Assembly: GCA_027924585.1 (NCBI GenBank)
Contig: BSBM01000436.1
Location: 9,067,001-9,131,000, forward strand
DNA from: Larix kaempferi
Lineage: Eukaryota > Streptophyta > Pinopsida > Pinales > Pinaceae
Direction: 5' to 3'
DNA length: 64,000 nucleotides
Shown here: positions 45,041 through 57,576 of the stretch, in pieces
How positions within the stretch are numbered: the stretch's first letter is position 1
Layout of the letters: each line of letters starts with the position of its first letter
Notes under the pieces: generated by a model
What the model was told of the DNA's origin: nothing
What the model saw: the letters and a program-made list of their open reading frames with translations, nothing else
Database searches by the model: none
Program-made: the position numbers and the translations under genes

Positions 45041-46809
45041 TTGATCCGAGTTTATGAGGGAATGAAATGAAATGCAAAAATACTTTGAAAAATGGTAGAG
45101 ATACATTAATACTCAATTTCCATTAATGAATGAAATATGCAGGAATTGTAACAAAATGCAGAGTGAAATGAACTCGTTAGAATGGTGATATTTTATTTCT
45201 AAGAAAAGATGTGACGGCTACATCATTTCTAAGAAGTGAGTGACAATGAGTAAATAAGGAATTTTAACATAAAGCATCAATGAGAATAATGATAAAAATT
45301 CAAAACCCCAACCCCAGAAGATGAAACACCAAAATGTTTGTGGGACCTGTAGTGGGTAGTTTATATGTCGACTTCCCGGGGGCATAAATGTTGCATTCAA
45401 TCTTCATTTGGGGAGCTTGGTATCCTGTCAGAAGGGTATAGATAATAAGTATACATTATAAATGTCCCAATACATTCCTCTAGCAATCTATTAGGCATTT
45501 TCATTCCTAAAACAAATCGTTTAGGGACACAAAACGACCCTAGAAGTTCAAGACCTGAAAAAACCATAAAAAATGCCATGATGGAAAACTTTGTTTTGAG
45601 GTATGTGTCCACTTTTAGCCACTACTTCCATGGGGAAGCACAACCTAATGAATATTAAATGAAATTTCACTTTTGGGACCAAGTTGCAGCTTTTTGGGCA
45701 ATATGTACGATTGAGTTCGTGCCTTCCGAAGGAAAAGGCACGATCCTATAGATACGGTCAACTTCTAGGTTTGAATTTTATTTTTTTGGTATTTTTCACT
45801 TACTCAGTTCATATGGATGATATATAATAGTGATGAAAGTTATTACAATTTTAGTGAGCAATTTTTTCTTGTTAACACTCTCTCTTAGCCCAAGCCATTT
45901 TCTCTCACGCGCAGCCAACTTGATCACCACAAGTCACTACAAGTAACTCATTCAAAAATAAAAACAATGAAAATCTCTTCACTTGACCCACATAACACAA
46001 TGAAGGCCTACCCTTTCTCTACTCAATAGAAACCTACTCAATATCCCCTCATAGCACCTTTCCTTTACAATTCTCTTCAATGTGTGTAGAAAGAGTCCAA
46101 CCTACTATATACATCTAGAGAATAGCATGTAAATTAATAACTAGCTTCTCAAGCATCAAAAGAGAAAAATATTTATAGCGAGTGGAGGTTCACTAACTTT
46201 CCCATCCTATATGCTCCTATATAACCATCATTGTTTGCTTTAATGTCTACAATTTCCTCTTCATAGTGTCGATTTTGGTTGATTTCTTAGACCAGTAATG
46301 ATTGGAAATGGACAGAACAACATACTATGTAGAACACATTTTACATGGATATTGAATGATATAATCAAAAGTAAATCAAATGATTGATGAAAATACAACT
46401 AACGTTACTTTTGACCATAGTGTGAAGGACTCCTACAATGGTCATAAGAAGTATTTTGAGCTCAGGCTTCCTTAATTGCATGAGAATACTTTCCCACCAA
46501 CCTATCACATGCATTCAATGATTGGTTTTAATAATTCAAAGGATATAAATGGAATAGTTAAGGCACATTGTAGAAAAGAGATGATTTCTAAGGTTGAAAT
46601 TTGGCAAAAGAGGATTTATTTTCCCATAGTCCCCCTTTTCTCTTCCACTCTAATGAAATCATAGCCCCTCTAGTGCTCTATACACAACCATATTAGATCA
46701 TTGTATTGTTTACCAACATAATATTTACATATCTTTAAGTCTTCATTCCAATCCTAACACATGGTACATATATGGATATTTACATCATACATGCCTAGCC
46801 ATTCACTAG
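45041..46809. other. Possible gypsy LTR (left part), rest unassigned
   Basis: Position next to the PBS suggests 45042 to perhaps 45.6 kb is a 5' LTR in minus orientation, but no second copy is in the window. An imperfect hairpin, CGTGCCTTCC-GAA-GGAAAAGGCACG, lies at 45719-45743. The remainder is AT-rich without coding. Confidence 0.3.
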
Positions 46810-47058
46810 TCAAGCCTCGCCCTTGATTTCTTCACTAAGAATATTCACTAGCATATTTACATCATTTACAAAATCTAATTTATACATGCCAAGGGTCAAC
46901 ATAAGGGTATTACATTTGTCCATGATTGAGGGACAAAATTTGAAAACCAAATCTCTATCTTCTCTTGAATCAAATTCCATTACAAAAACTCCATGATTGC
47001 AAGGATGGATATAAGGCTTTACATTATGTAGATGATTCCAAATGTGAAAAAAAAACAC
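46810..47058 (-). pseudogene. DUF4283-like fragment of a LINE or zinc-finger retroelement protein
   Basis: The 82-codon frame has NHGVFVMEFDSREDRDLVF followed by KLDFVNDVNML, resembling the DUF4283 domain (FF-V-F-S-EDRD-V ... PWF ... DF-P) found at the N-terminus of plant LINE ORF1 and related proteins. The conserved PWF tryptophan region is replaced. There is no zinc knuckle or RT nearby. Confidence 0.5.
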
Positions 47059-47735
47059 TCATGGATATCTACAAGCTTTGTCCATAAAGTGTTAAATCTA
47101 CAAATCAAACTATTTCACTAATAATAGTTTTGATTCATCTCAACTTCATCCCCTAGGATGAAAACTAGGGTTTCAACTACTTTCTCCATAAAATTCCCTC
47201 TATAAGAAGAGAGAGAGGACCCATTTCTTGACTCTACCTTCTATTTGAAAGATTGCAAATATGAGTTAAGCATAGCTCCTATGCACTTGGTGAAATCAAC
47301 TTGGGAAGAAGGGTTGGGATTTCAAAGAAAACAATGGAAGGGGTCACCAAACTCAAGCAAAGTGAGTGACATCAATGAGCCTTAACCTTGAGAAAACAAA
47401 TTACATTTATAACAAAAAAAAAATGATACTTATAAATTGAGATAATATTGTTAATCATAATAAAATAATTAGCAATGACCATCTCAATGATTCTGACTAT
47501 ACTTGTGAAATAACACAATCTCACATTTCTAATCTATCAATGTATTATTAAAATTCAAGTACAATTTTACCATTAAATAAGTATATGAGATTGTAATTGC
47601 CTTTTTCAACTTTTGAAATTTTCAACATATTTATTTTTTATTTAGATTATCTTAAAAAATGGTAACAATTATAATTTATCATCTTTCAACCAAAATATAT
47701 TATATAATTTTATTATAATAAAAAAGGAAATTATT
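47059..47735. other. AT-rich, no gene seen
   Basis: AT-rich sequence leading into the polypyrimidine tract. No frame of note. Confidence 0.45.
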
Positions 47736-48715
47736 ATGTCTCTTCCCCCTCTCCATACTCCTCATCCACCCACTCCTCCTCCTCCCCTCACCCTCCATTT
47801 CCCCCCCACACTCTCCTCCTCCCCTTGTCCCTCCTCCTCCTCCTATTTCTACTTCTACTCCACCTCCTCCTCCTCATCCCCCCTCGTTTCTCCTCCTCCT
47901 CCTCCCCCACTCCCTTCTCCTCCTCCTCCTCTGCCTCCCCCCCCCCCCTCCCCCCTCTCTCCTCACTCCTCCTTCCCCTCCTCCTCCTCCTGCTCCTACT
48001 CCCCCCCTCCTCCTCCCCTCCCCCCCACTTCCCTCCCCCACTCTCCCCCCCCTCTCCTCCTCTTCCTCCCTATCTATCCTCCCCCCTCCTCCTTCTCCCC
48101 TCCCACCTCTGCCCTACTCCTCCTCCCTCCTCCTCCTCCCCCCCCTCCGCTCCTCCCCCCCCTCCGCTCCTCCCCCCTTCTCCCCCCCCACCTCCCCCCT
48201 CCCATCCCCCCTGCTCCACCCCCCCTCCTATACCCCTTCTCCTACCCAACGCCCCGATACCACCGACCCTCCTCCGCCCCCCCTCCTACACCCACTCTCC
48301 CACCCACCTCCTCCTCCTCCTCGACCTCCTCTCCTCTCCCTCCTCCCCCCTTCCTCCTCCACCATCCCCCCTCCCCCCCTTCCTCCTCCCTCACCCTTAT
48401 TCTCCCTCCTCCTCCTCCTCCTCATCCCCCCCCTCTCCTCACTCCTCCTCCCCCTCCTCCTACTACTCCATCCTCATCCACCTCCTCCTCCTCCTCCTCC
48501 TCCTCCTCCCCCCTCCCCCCTCCTCTGCCACCCCCCTCCTCCTCGCCCCCCCTCTCCTCTCCTTCATCTCACCCCCCCATCCTCATCCTCCACTTCCTAC
48601 TCCTACTCCTCACCCCCCCTATCCTCCTCCTCCTCCTTTTCCCCCCCTATCCTCCCCCTCCCTTCTCCTCCTTCTCCTTAACCCCCCCCTCTCCTCCTCA
48701 TCCTCCTCCTCCACA
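47736..48715 (+). repeat. Polypyrimidine (CCT-rich) tract 1, about 1 kb
   Basis: Nearly unbroken C and T on the plus strand, dominated by CCTCCT and C-runs, with only scattered A and G. The complementary strand is GGA-rich. Very long frames (Ser/Pro/Leu-rich on plus, Gly/Arg/Glu-rich on minus) stay open because stop codons on either strand need purine-pyrimidine mixtures this composition excludes. They are artefacts, not genes. Flanks: AT-rich on the left, a 1.2-kb dispersed repeat on the right. Confidence 0.95.
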
Positions 48716-48867
48716 TTCTTTTTTTGCTATCCAATCAAATGCTATCATTCCTTCATCTCAGTGGCACATGAAAACTTTTGTTTAGTTGTTTATAGTCGAG
48801 ATACAGTGGTCCCTTTAATGGAACTTTATTGCATGGTTTGGGAAATCAAGTCGTTATAAGCCTTGCC

Positions 48868-50092
48868 AACCCGATGTTGCTTCAGTGATGGTATTTGTAG
48901 ACAATTTTTTCTTTTCCACGAGCATAGAGCTATTATTGGTAATCATGCTACACAATTTTGACACAAAAATAGGGAGGAAGTCATGTTTTTGCCTCTAGAG
49001 CTTGGACATAGAATTGCAGTTGATGCATGCTTTCCACTAGCCATTCTAGCTATACATCACATGTAAACTTGTCACATTTTTACATGTCCATGGAAAACAT
49101 TTAAACTATTCACACAATATTTTATTTTATTTATTCTAGGTTACAATGCTCGAGGAAAACCCCTGTGTACTTCCCCTCATTTCATGGGTGGTTCCAAGCT
49201 TAGACACTAGATTATCCAGGACACATGACGAGGTTAATAACATGGTGATGATGGACCAATATTTAGTATATTCCTAGAGCCCATCTCTCTGGACTAGATG
49301 GCCTACCTTGCATTTCTGGATATCTAAAGCTGAGCTGAGAATTAACATTTTTAATGGTCTTGAGATATTTTGAGCCAATGCAATGACTATTGAGGCCCTT
49401 ATGAAGCATCCGATATGCTTTGGTTCTTCTTATGTATTTTGATGCTTTCATAAACTAACTTGGATTGAGCAAGAATAAGCTGGATGAAATGTAGGTGATG
49501 GATAGATCGTTAAAGTTCATGAGAAGAATTAGGGATCGTGTTTACCTTATTTTTGAACAAAACTAATCAGTTAAGTCAATGCCATTACCTGCTCGAGTTG
49601 CTGAGTGGAGATACATCAATGTGATTATAAGTACCGTGAAGATGACTGCCTTGATTCAAGTGTTCGACTCAAGTTCAAGTTAAACGCACTTTTTGTATAA
49701 GAAGATAGAACTACGATAGGAGAAATGTGGGAGAACTCTAGGCCGCGTTTCGCATATTGGGGAGGTAGAACACTTGAGCAGTGCAACTTAGTATTAGGTA
49801 ATTTCCTATTATGAATAAAAGACTTGTTGAAGCATTAGGTATGAGAGTTCCTATTGTGTTTGGCGTTTTACGTATGAGAGTGCCCGTCACATCTCTTCTC
49901 GAAGAGACGCTGCCATCCATCTAGGCATTTTGTATTGATGTCTATATTGGAGTGTTTTTCATAGCTTGATCGACTAATAGAGATTGATTTTCATCGAAAT
50001 AATATGTTTTAAACATCGTTCTCGTGTCATCTTTGCATTGTTGTGCTATGGCATTTCGATCCTAATCCAATGTCTATCGGTCCGAGAATGGA
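48868..50092. repeat. Dispersed 1.2-kb repeat, copy A
   Basis: It is a direct copy of 52540-53757 at high identity, starting ACCCGATGTTGCTTC and ending near ATCGGTCCGAGAATG. Both contain a 62-codon minus-strand frame (49451-49263 here) with GSKYLKTIKNVN and FRYPEMQGRPSSPE, differing by about eight residues from its partner, but no domain is recognised. Termini are not LTR-like. Tract 1 lies just left of it; tract 2 lies just right of copy B. Confidence 0.85.
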
Positions 50093-52089
50093 ATTTGGCC
50101 GATCTGGTGAGTTTGGTGTCCATGATGGGCCGAAGGCTATACCAAAAGATACCTAAGAACACGCTATCCCTATCGAAAGCAATGGCCTTTGGGAAGCTAG
50201 ACAGTCTCTAAGAATAAATTAGTAGTGCCTTCCGTTGTGACACTCTTCGTATAGGGTTCTCTAAGATAACCAAGAAAATGCAATCATTACCATGCTTGGA
50301 TGAGGGTGGACCCAAGATAAACTCCATGGAGACTAGCTACGAAGATCTGGATTGGGAATAGGAGTGTTCAGGAGACGGCATAGGCGATGCGCAATTTGAT
50401 CTATATGTAGACGTCTCGTTAAATGATTGTTTTATGTATTTAGTCAGTGTTATAAGCACCACCCGAGTTAGTTGTCGACTATTATAAGCACCACTCGAGT
50501 TAGTTGTCGACTCACACAGAAACCCTCCGAGTGATGAATTTTGGGCTGTTGTTAGATTATGTGTGTTTTTACCTGCTAATTTTGGTAGTGCGAAAGGCAC
50601 GGTGACAGCGGAGTATTGGTGTAATGCTATCCATTCATTTTCTTCTCATTAAGCTCCATTAAGCTCTATTATAGTTTGCAACCATGGAACCTATATCGGC
50701 TTATTGTAGCCAGTTCATCCGTTCTCTTCTCTGCTTTGGGCATGCGATACATAGTTGGAAAGCTATGGACGAGATGTACCCATTGGAAAGACAACCTGTT
50801 CTCTTTTGTTCCATTTTAGACCCAAGCCCCAAAGGTCAATAGCTGGAATTGTGAAATTGGAGATCCGAAGTGAGATGGCCTTGGTGAGGGTAATATTCTT
50901 GTTTGGTGTACTATTCAAGAAACAGTTTATTTACGCTTGCCAATGACCTATTTACTAGCACAACACCCCACACAGATATATATATATATATAAAATCCAA
51001 AACAAAAGAATATAAAAAGTCTTACATCAACAACTACATTTAATATCTTATCTCTATAAGTAGATTTAGTGCTTAGAATGGCTATGCTAGTATCACCTTA
51101 TTGCATAACCCTTCGATCTAAAATGATGTATTTTAGATAAGTGTTGATATCATGAAAAGTAGCAGTTAAGGGTACATTGTTACTCCACATTTTAACAAAG
51201 AGCATGCATGATACTATACAAAGGCTCATAGATAAACAAATTTTATTTTGAAAATGATATATTAAACTAATAGAAAATGATAGAGGAAACTAAAAAAACT
51301 TTTCACAAACAAAGGCTAGTTAATATACAATGCTTATAGCAAGAAGCTAAATTAAAATTGATAAACAAAAGCAATATTGTAACAAATTTGTCAATTTGAA
51401 AAAATGGTAATACATTAAAAAGTATCAATTGAAACAAATACATTATCGTATTTTCCATTAAATTACAATATTGTGTCTCCCAAATACATGACCATAATAA
51501 GTTTTCTTGAGAAAATATGTCATACATCAAAGCTGAAAAAACTAGGGCTCTGTAGCAAAGATGCTAAATTCCCAAACAACAACTCAAATGTGATGCCAGA
51601 AGTAGTGTGTGTTACAGGATCGAGTTACATACTAAATTTCAAACTGAATAATTTAAGGCTTCGCAGGAAGGAAGGAAAATATACGACAAACAACTTCGGC
51701 ATAAGAGAAAAAATAATATACATCTAAAACACAAGACACAAATAACATTAATATTGTAAAAATAAGTTTGGTCTTAATTTTAAGCATTCTTGAGCACTCT
51801 TTGAGACAAAGATGAAAGTCGTTTAACTCTTTCATGAGTATAGAGCACGGATCTTAACAACAAAGCATTTAGAGAGATCAACAAAATTGGTATTCTAAAA
51901 ATTGAGTTAAAAGAAAAAAACAATTGTTAACTTTTATCTATTCAAAATATCAAAAGTCTTACATGTGACAATAGTTTAATAAGACTAGGGGTCGAATCTC
52001 TCGAGCTTCTGCACTCTTAGTCACGCTCGATCACACGAGCTTATTAGCCATGGTTATCACATTTAACAAAGGTTAAGCGGCTCAGAGAT
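50093..52089. other. No recognisable gene; one 32-bp duplication
   Basis: TATAAGCACCACYCGAGTTA-type units repeat at 50451 and 50483 (32-bp period). The rest is AT-rich, with a TATA dinucleotide run near 50979-50992. Nothing else assigned. Confidence 0.4.
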
Positions 52090-52536
52090 TTACCTAGATG
52101 GACGTCGGCCTTCTCGGTTCTTCGTCAAGTCCATACATGAATTCCACCTCTCCCCGCGTTTGATATCTCTGATAAAACTAAAAAAAGAGAACATGAAACA
52201 TCAACAAAACATGATCCTAAGCTCGATCAAATTAAGTGAACGTAGTATGGTATTCATACGATCTGGTAATAACTGGCCTATCAACTGAAGGGGGGTTGTA
52301 CCAGGGAGGGGCATGAAAGCGTTGCAGAATACGCGGCTGCAACAATTTTCCCTTAGGAATTGATCCATAATACAATTTAGGTCCACGCCTCCCACACCGT
52401 GACCAACCAATACTAGTTTCTCCTTCTTCTTTGTTCCATTTCCATCTCCATGTGGAAGAGCTTTCACGAAGTCATCAGGTGGTTGGTAGTACTCGGAAAA
52501 GCTTCGAATCACATCACCATCCTTAAGGTTGAGTGT
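52090..52536 (-). pseudogene. Methylesterase (MES/SABP2-like alpha/beta hydrolase) exon fragment
   Basis: The minus-strand frame from about 52530 reads NLKDGDVIRSFSEYYQPPDD, then KLVLVGHGVGGVDLNCIMDQ and FCNAFMPLPGTTP. This is the internal exon of plant methylesterases and hydroxynitrile lyases. The nucleophile elbow, normally GHSxGG, is GHGVGG, so the catalytic Ser is lost. A second small piece (EVEFMYGLDEEPRRPTS, about 52170-52100) bounded by splice-like sites may be part of the next exon. The catalytic Asp and His exons are absent. The upstream edge coincides with the start of dispersed repeat copy B, which probably truncated it. Non-functional relic. Confidence 0.7.
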
Positions 52537-53757
52537 AGGTCACCCGATGTTGCTTCGGTGTTGGTATTTTTCAACAATGTTTGCTTTTCCACGAGCATAG
52601 ATCTATTATTGGTAATCATGCTACACAATTTGACACAAAAATAGGGAGGAAGTCATGTTTTTTCCTCTAGAGCTTGGACACAGAATTGTAGTTGATGCAT
52701 GCTTTCCACTAGCCATTCTAGCTATACATCACATGCAAACTTGTCACATTTTTAACATGTCCATGGCAAACATTTAAACTATTCACACAATATTTTATTT
52801 TATTTATTCTAGGTTACAACGCCCGAGGAAAACCCCTGTGTACTTCCCCTCGTTTCATGGGTGGTTCCAAGCACAGACACTAGATTATCCAGGACACACG
52901 ACGAGGTTAATAAAAGGGTTATGATGGGACAATATTTAGTATATTCCTAAAGCCCATATCTCTGGACTAGATGGCCTACCTTGCATTTCCGGATATCTAA
53001 AGCCGAGCCGAGCATTAACATTTTTAATGGTCTTGAGATATTTTGAGCCAATGCAATGAGTATTGAGGCCCTTATGAAGTATGCGATATGCTTTGGTTCT
53101 TCTTATGTCTTTTGATGCTTTCATAAACTAACTTGGATCGAGCAAGCTTGATGAAATGTAGGTGATGGATAGATTGCTAAAGTTCACAAGAAGAATTAGG
53201 GATTGTGTTTACCTTATTTTTGAACAAAACTAATCAGTTAAGTCGACGCCATTACCTGCTCGAGTTACTAAGTGGAGATACATCAATGTGCTTATAGGTA
53301 CCGTGAAGATGACCGCCTTGATTCAAGTGTTCGAATCAAGTTCAAGTTAAAATCACTTTTTGTATAAGAAGATAGAACTATGATAGGAGAACCGTGGGAG
53401 AACTCTCAGCTGCATTTCGTATATTAGAGAGGTAGAACACTTGAGCAATGCAACTTAGTATTAGGTAATTTCCTATTATGAATAAAAATACTTGTTGAAG
53501 TATTAGGTACAAGAGTGCCTATTGTGTTTGGCATTTTATGTATGAGAGTGCCCATCACATCTCTTCTCGGAGAGACGCTGCCATTCGTCTAGGAATTTTG
53601 TATTGATGTATATATTGGAGTGTTTTTCACAGCTTGATCGACGAATAGAATTTGGTTTTCATTGAAATACTCTGTTGTAAACATCGTTCTCATGTCATCT
53701 TTACGTTGTTGTGCTATGTCATTTCGATCACAATCCAATCTCGATCGGTCCGGGAAT
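52537..53757. repeat. Dispersed 1.2-kb repeat, copy B
   Basis: Direct partner of 48868-50092. Shared landmarks include CCACGAGCATAGA-CTATTATT, GACACAAAAATAGGGAGG, CGAGGAAAACCCCTGTGTAC and AACATCGTTCTC. The matching 62-codon minus-strand frame is at 53124-52936. It ends at GATCGGTCCGGGAATA, immediately before polypyrimidine tract 2. Confidence 0.85.
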
Positions 53758-53764
53758 ATGTCAT

Positions 53765-56700
53765 TTCCATTGCTCCCCCACACTCTCCTCCTACCCTTTT
53801 CCCTCCTCCACCTCTTCCCTCCTCCTCCTCCTCCCCCCTCCCCTCCCCTCCCCTCCCCTCCCCTCCCCTCCCTCCTCCTCCTCCCCCGCCCTCCCTCCTC
53901 CTCCCCCCCTCCCGCCTCCCTCCTCACTCCTCCTCGCCCTCTTCCTTCTCCTCCCCCCTCCTCCTCCACCCTCTCCCCCCTACTACTCCATCCTCATCCA
54001 CCTCCTCCATCCTCCTCCTCCTACGCCTCCTCCCACCTCCCCCCTCCTCTTCCACCCCCTCTGCTCCTCCTCCTCACCCCCCCCTCCTTTCTCTCATCTC
54101 ACCCCCCCCTCCTCGTACTCCACTTCCTCCTCCTACTCCTCACCCCCGCTATCCTCCTCCTCCTCCTCCCCCACTCTGCTCACTCCTCCTCTTCCTCCTT
54201 CTCCTCCCTCCTTCTCCTCCTCCCCCATTCTCCCCCCCCTCCTCCCGCCTCCCCTCCACCTCCTCCATCCTCCTCCACCCCCTCTCCTCCTCCTCCTCCT
54301 CCTCCTCCTCCTCCTCGCCCCCCTTTCCTCTCCTTCCTTCCACCCTCCTCCTCCTCCCCTCCCCCTCCTTCCTCCTCCTCCTCCTCCTCCTCCTCTTCGC
54401 CTCCTGATGTCCTCACCATCCCTTCTCCTCCTCCTCCCCCTCTTCCTAATACTTCCGCTACTCCACCTCCTCCCTCCTACTCCACCCTCCTCCCTCCTCC
54501 CCCGACCCCTGCGTTCCTCCTCCTCCTCCTCCCCCCCCTCTCCTATCCCTCCTATCCCCCCCCCTCTCCTAACCCCTCCTCGTCACCCCCCCTCTCCCTC
54601 CCCTTCTCATCCTCCTCCTCCCCCTATTCCTAATCCTCCCACTCCTCCTCCTCCTCTCTCCTCTTCTGCCTCCCCCTTTCTTCTCCACCCTCCTCCCTCC
54701 TCCCCCGACCCCCATGTTCCTCCTCCTCCTCTCGACCCCCTCTCCTTTCCCTCCTATCCCCCCCGTCTCCTACCCCCTCCTTGCCATCCCCTCTCCTCCC
54801 CCCCCTTCTCATCCTCCTCCTCCCCCTATTCCTAATCCTCCCCCTCCTCCTCCTCCTCCTCCTCCTCCCTCCTCCTTCACCTCCCCCTTTCTCCTCCTCC
54901 TCCTCCTCGCCCCCCCCCCTCTCCTACCCCTCCTATCCCACCCCCCTCTCCTACACCCCTCCTCGCCACCCCCTCTCTTCCCCCCCCTCCTTCCCATCCT
55001 CCTCCACCCCCTCTCCTCCCTCCTTTTCCCTCCTTCTCCTCCCTCCTCCTCCGCTTCCCCCCTTCTCCTCCCCCTCTCCCACCCACTCCTCCTCCTCCTC
55101 CTCCTCTCCCACCCCCCCTCCTCCTCCTCCTCCTCGCCCCCCCTCTCCTCTCCCTCCTCCCTCCTCCTCCTCATCCCCCGCCCCCCTCCTTCCTTCACCT
55201 CCTCCTCCTCCTCCTCACCCCCCCCTCTCCCTCCCCCTTCTCCTGCTCCTCCCTCCTCCCCTGGCCCCCTCCTTCCTCCTCCTCCTCCTCCTCCTCCTCC
55301 TAGCCCCCCCCCTCTCCCCCCCCTTCTCCTCCTCCTCCTCCCCCTCTTCCTACTCCTCCCCCTCCTCCTCCTCCACCTCCTTCCCCCTCCTGTAGCTCCT
55401 CCTCCTCTTCCCCTACCTCTTCCTTCCTCCTCCTACTCCCTCCTCCTCCTACTCCGCCTCCCCCACCACCCTCCTTCCTCCTCCTCCTCCTACTCTGCCT
55501 CCCCCACCACCCTCCTTCCTCCTCCTCCTCCTACTCGCCCCCCCCCCCTCCTTCTTCCTCCTCCTCCTCCTCCTCCTCCTCGCCCTCCCCTCTCCTACCC
55601 CTCCTATCCCACCCCCTCTCCTACACCCCTCCTCGCCACCCCCTCTCCTCCCCCCCCCTTCCCATCCTCCTCCACCCCCTCTTCCTAATCCTCCCACTCC
55701 TCCTCCTCCTCCTCATCCTCCACCTCGTCCCCCCTCCTCTCGCCTCTCCCAAGCCCCTCTCCTCCCTCCTCCTCTGCCTCCCACCTTCTCCTCCCCCTCC
55801 TCCTGCCTCCCCTCCCCCCTCCTCCACCTCCTCCATCTCCTCCACTCCTCCTCCTCCTCTCCCACTCCCCTCCTCCTCCTCCTCCTCACCCCCCCTCTCC
55901 TCTCCCTCCTCCTCCCCTCCTCCTCGCCCCCCCCCTCTCCCCCCCCTACTCCCACTCCTCCTCCCACTTCTCCTCCTCCTCCTCATCCTCCACCTCATCC
56001 CCCCTCCTCTCGCCTCTCCCAACCCCCTCTCGTCCCTCCTTTTCCCTCCTTCTCCTCCCTCCTCCTCTGCTTCCCCCCTTCTCCTCCCCCTCCTCCTGCC
56101 TCCCCTCCCCCCTCCTCCACCTCCTCCATCTCCTCCACTCCTCCTCCTCCTCTCCTCCTCCTCCTCTCCCACCCCCCTCCTCTTCCTCCTCCTCCTCTCC
56201 CACCTCCCTCCTCCTCCTCCTCCTCCTCCTCCTCCTCCTCCTCTCCTCTCCCTCCCCCTCCCCTCCTCCTCATCCCCCGCCCCCCTCCTTCCTTCTCCCC
56301 CCCCTTCCTCCTCCTCACCCCCTCCTCTCCCCCCCCCTTCCTCCTCCTCCTCCTCCTAGCCCCCCCCCTCTCCCCCCCCACTCTCCCCCCCCCTCTCCCC
56401 CCCCTTCTCCTCCTCCTCCTCCCCCTCTTTCTACTCCTCCCCCTTCTCCTCCTCCACCTCCTTCCCCCTCCTACATCTCCTCCTCCTCTTCCCCTGCCTC
56501 TTCCTTCCTCCTCCTCCTCCTCCTTTGCCTCCCCCGCCACCCTCCTTCCTCCTCCTCCTCCTACTCACCCCCCCCCCTCCTTCTTCCTCCTCCTCCTCCT
56601 CGTCCTCCTTGCCCCCCCCTCTCCTACCCCTCCTGTCCCACCCCCCTCTCCTACACCCCTCCTCGCCACCCCCTCTCCTCCCCCCCCCCTTCCCATCCTC

Positions 56701-57576
56701 CTCCAACCCCTCTTCCTAATCCTCCCACTCCTCCTCCTCCTCCTCATCCTCCACCTCGTCCCCCCTCCTCTCGCCTCTCCCAAGCCCCTCTCCTCCCTCC
56801 TTTTCCCTCCTTCTCCTCCCTCCTCCTCCGCCTCCCCCCTTCTCCTCCCCCTCCTCTCGTCTCCCCTCCCCCCTCCTCCACCTCCTCCATCTCCTCCACT
56901 CCTCCTCCTCCTCTCCCACCCCCCTCCTCCTCCTCCTCACCGCCCCTCTCCTCTCCCTCCTCCCCCCCCTCTCCCCCCCCTTCTCCTGCTCCACCCTCCT
57001 CCCTCCTCCCCTGGCCCCCTCCTTCCTCCTACTCCTCCTCCTCCTCCTCCCCCTCTTCCTAATCCTCCCCCTCCTCCTCCTCCACCTCCTTCCCCCTCCT
57101 GCATCTCCTCCTCCTCTTCCCTTGCCTCTTCCTTCCTCCTCCTCCTCCTTTGCCTCCCCCACCCCCCCTCCTTCCTCCTCCTCCTCCCTCCTCCTTTGCC
57201 TCCCCCCTTCCCCTCTCCCTCCTCTCCTCCTCCCCTCCCCCCTCCTCCACCTCCTCCATCTCCTCATCCTCCTCTCCCACCCCCTCCTCCCCCCCTCCCT
57301 CTCCTGCTCCACCCTCCTCCCTCCTCTCCCGCCCCCCTCCTTCCTCCTCCTCACCCCCTCGCTCTCCCCCTCCCCTCCCCCTCCTCCTCCCCCTCCTCCA
57401 CTCGCTTCTCCTCCCTCCCCCTCCACCCGCTTCTCCTCCCTTCGCCCCCCCCCTTCCTCACCCCCCCTCCTCCTCTTCCACTGCCTCTTCCTTCCTCCTC
57501 CTCCTCCCTCCTCCTCCTTGCTCCTCTTCCCCCTCTTCCCCTCCTCCACCCTCCTCTTCCTCCTCCTTTGCCTCCT
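53765..57576 (+). repeat. Polypyrimidine (CCT-rich) tract 2, about 3.8 kb
   Basis: Almost pure C/T on the plus strand, mainly (CCT)n and CTCC with C-runs. It has internal higher-order duplications: blocks with CTACACCCCTCCTCGCCACC recur near 54950, 55620 and 56650, and blocks with CACCTCCTTCCCCCTCCT near 55376, 56456 and 57085, i.e. shared spacings of about 0.6-0.7 and 1.0-1.1 kb. Long frames on both strands are composition artefacts. Such mirror-rich homopurine-homopyrimidine DNA is known to form triplexes, and the GGA strand can form G-quadruplexes. Confidence 0.95.

Noticed and set aside
45719-45743. Intrinsic terminator-like hairpin.
   Set aside because: Eukaryotic context and imperfect stem; kept only as a note under the surrounding stretch.
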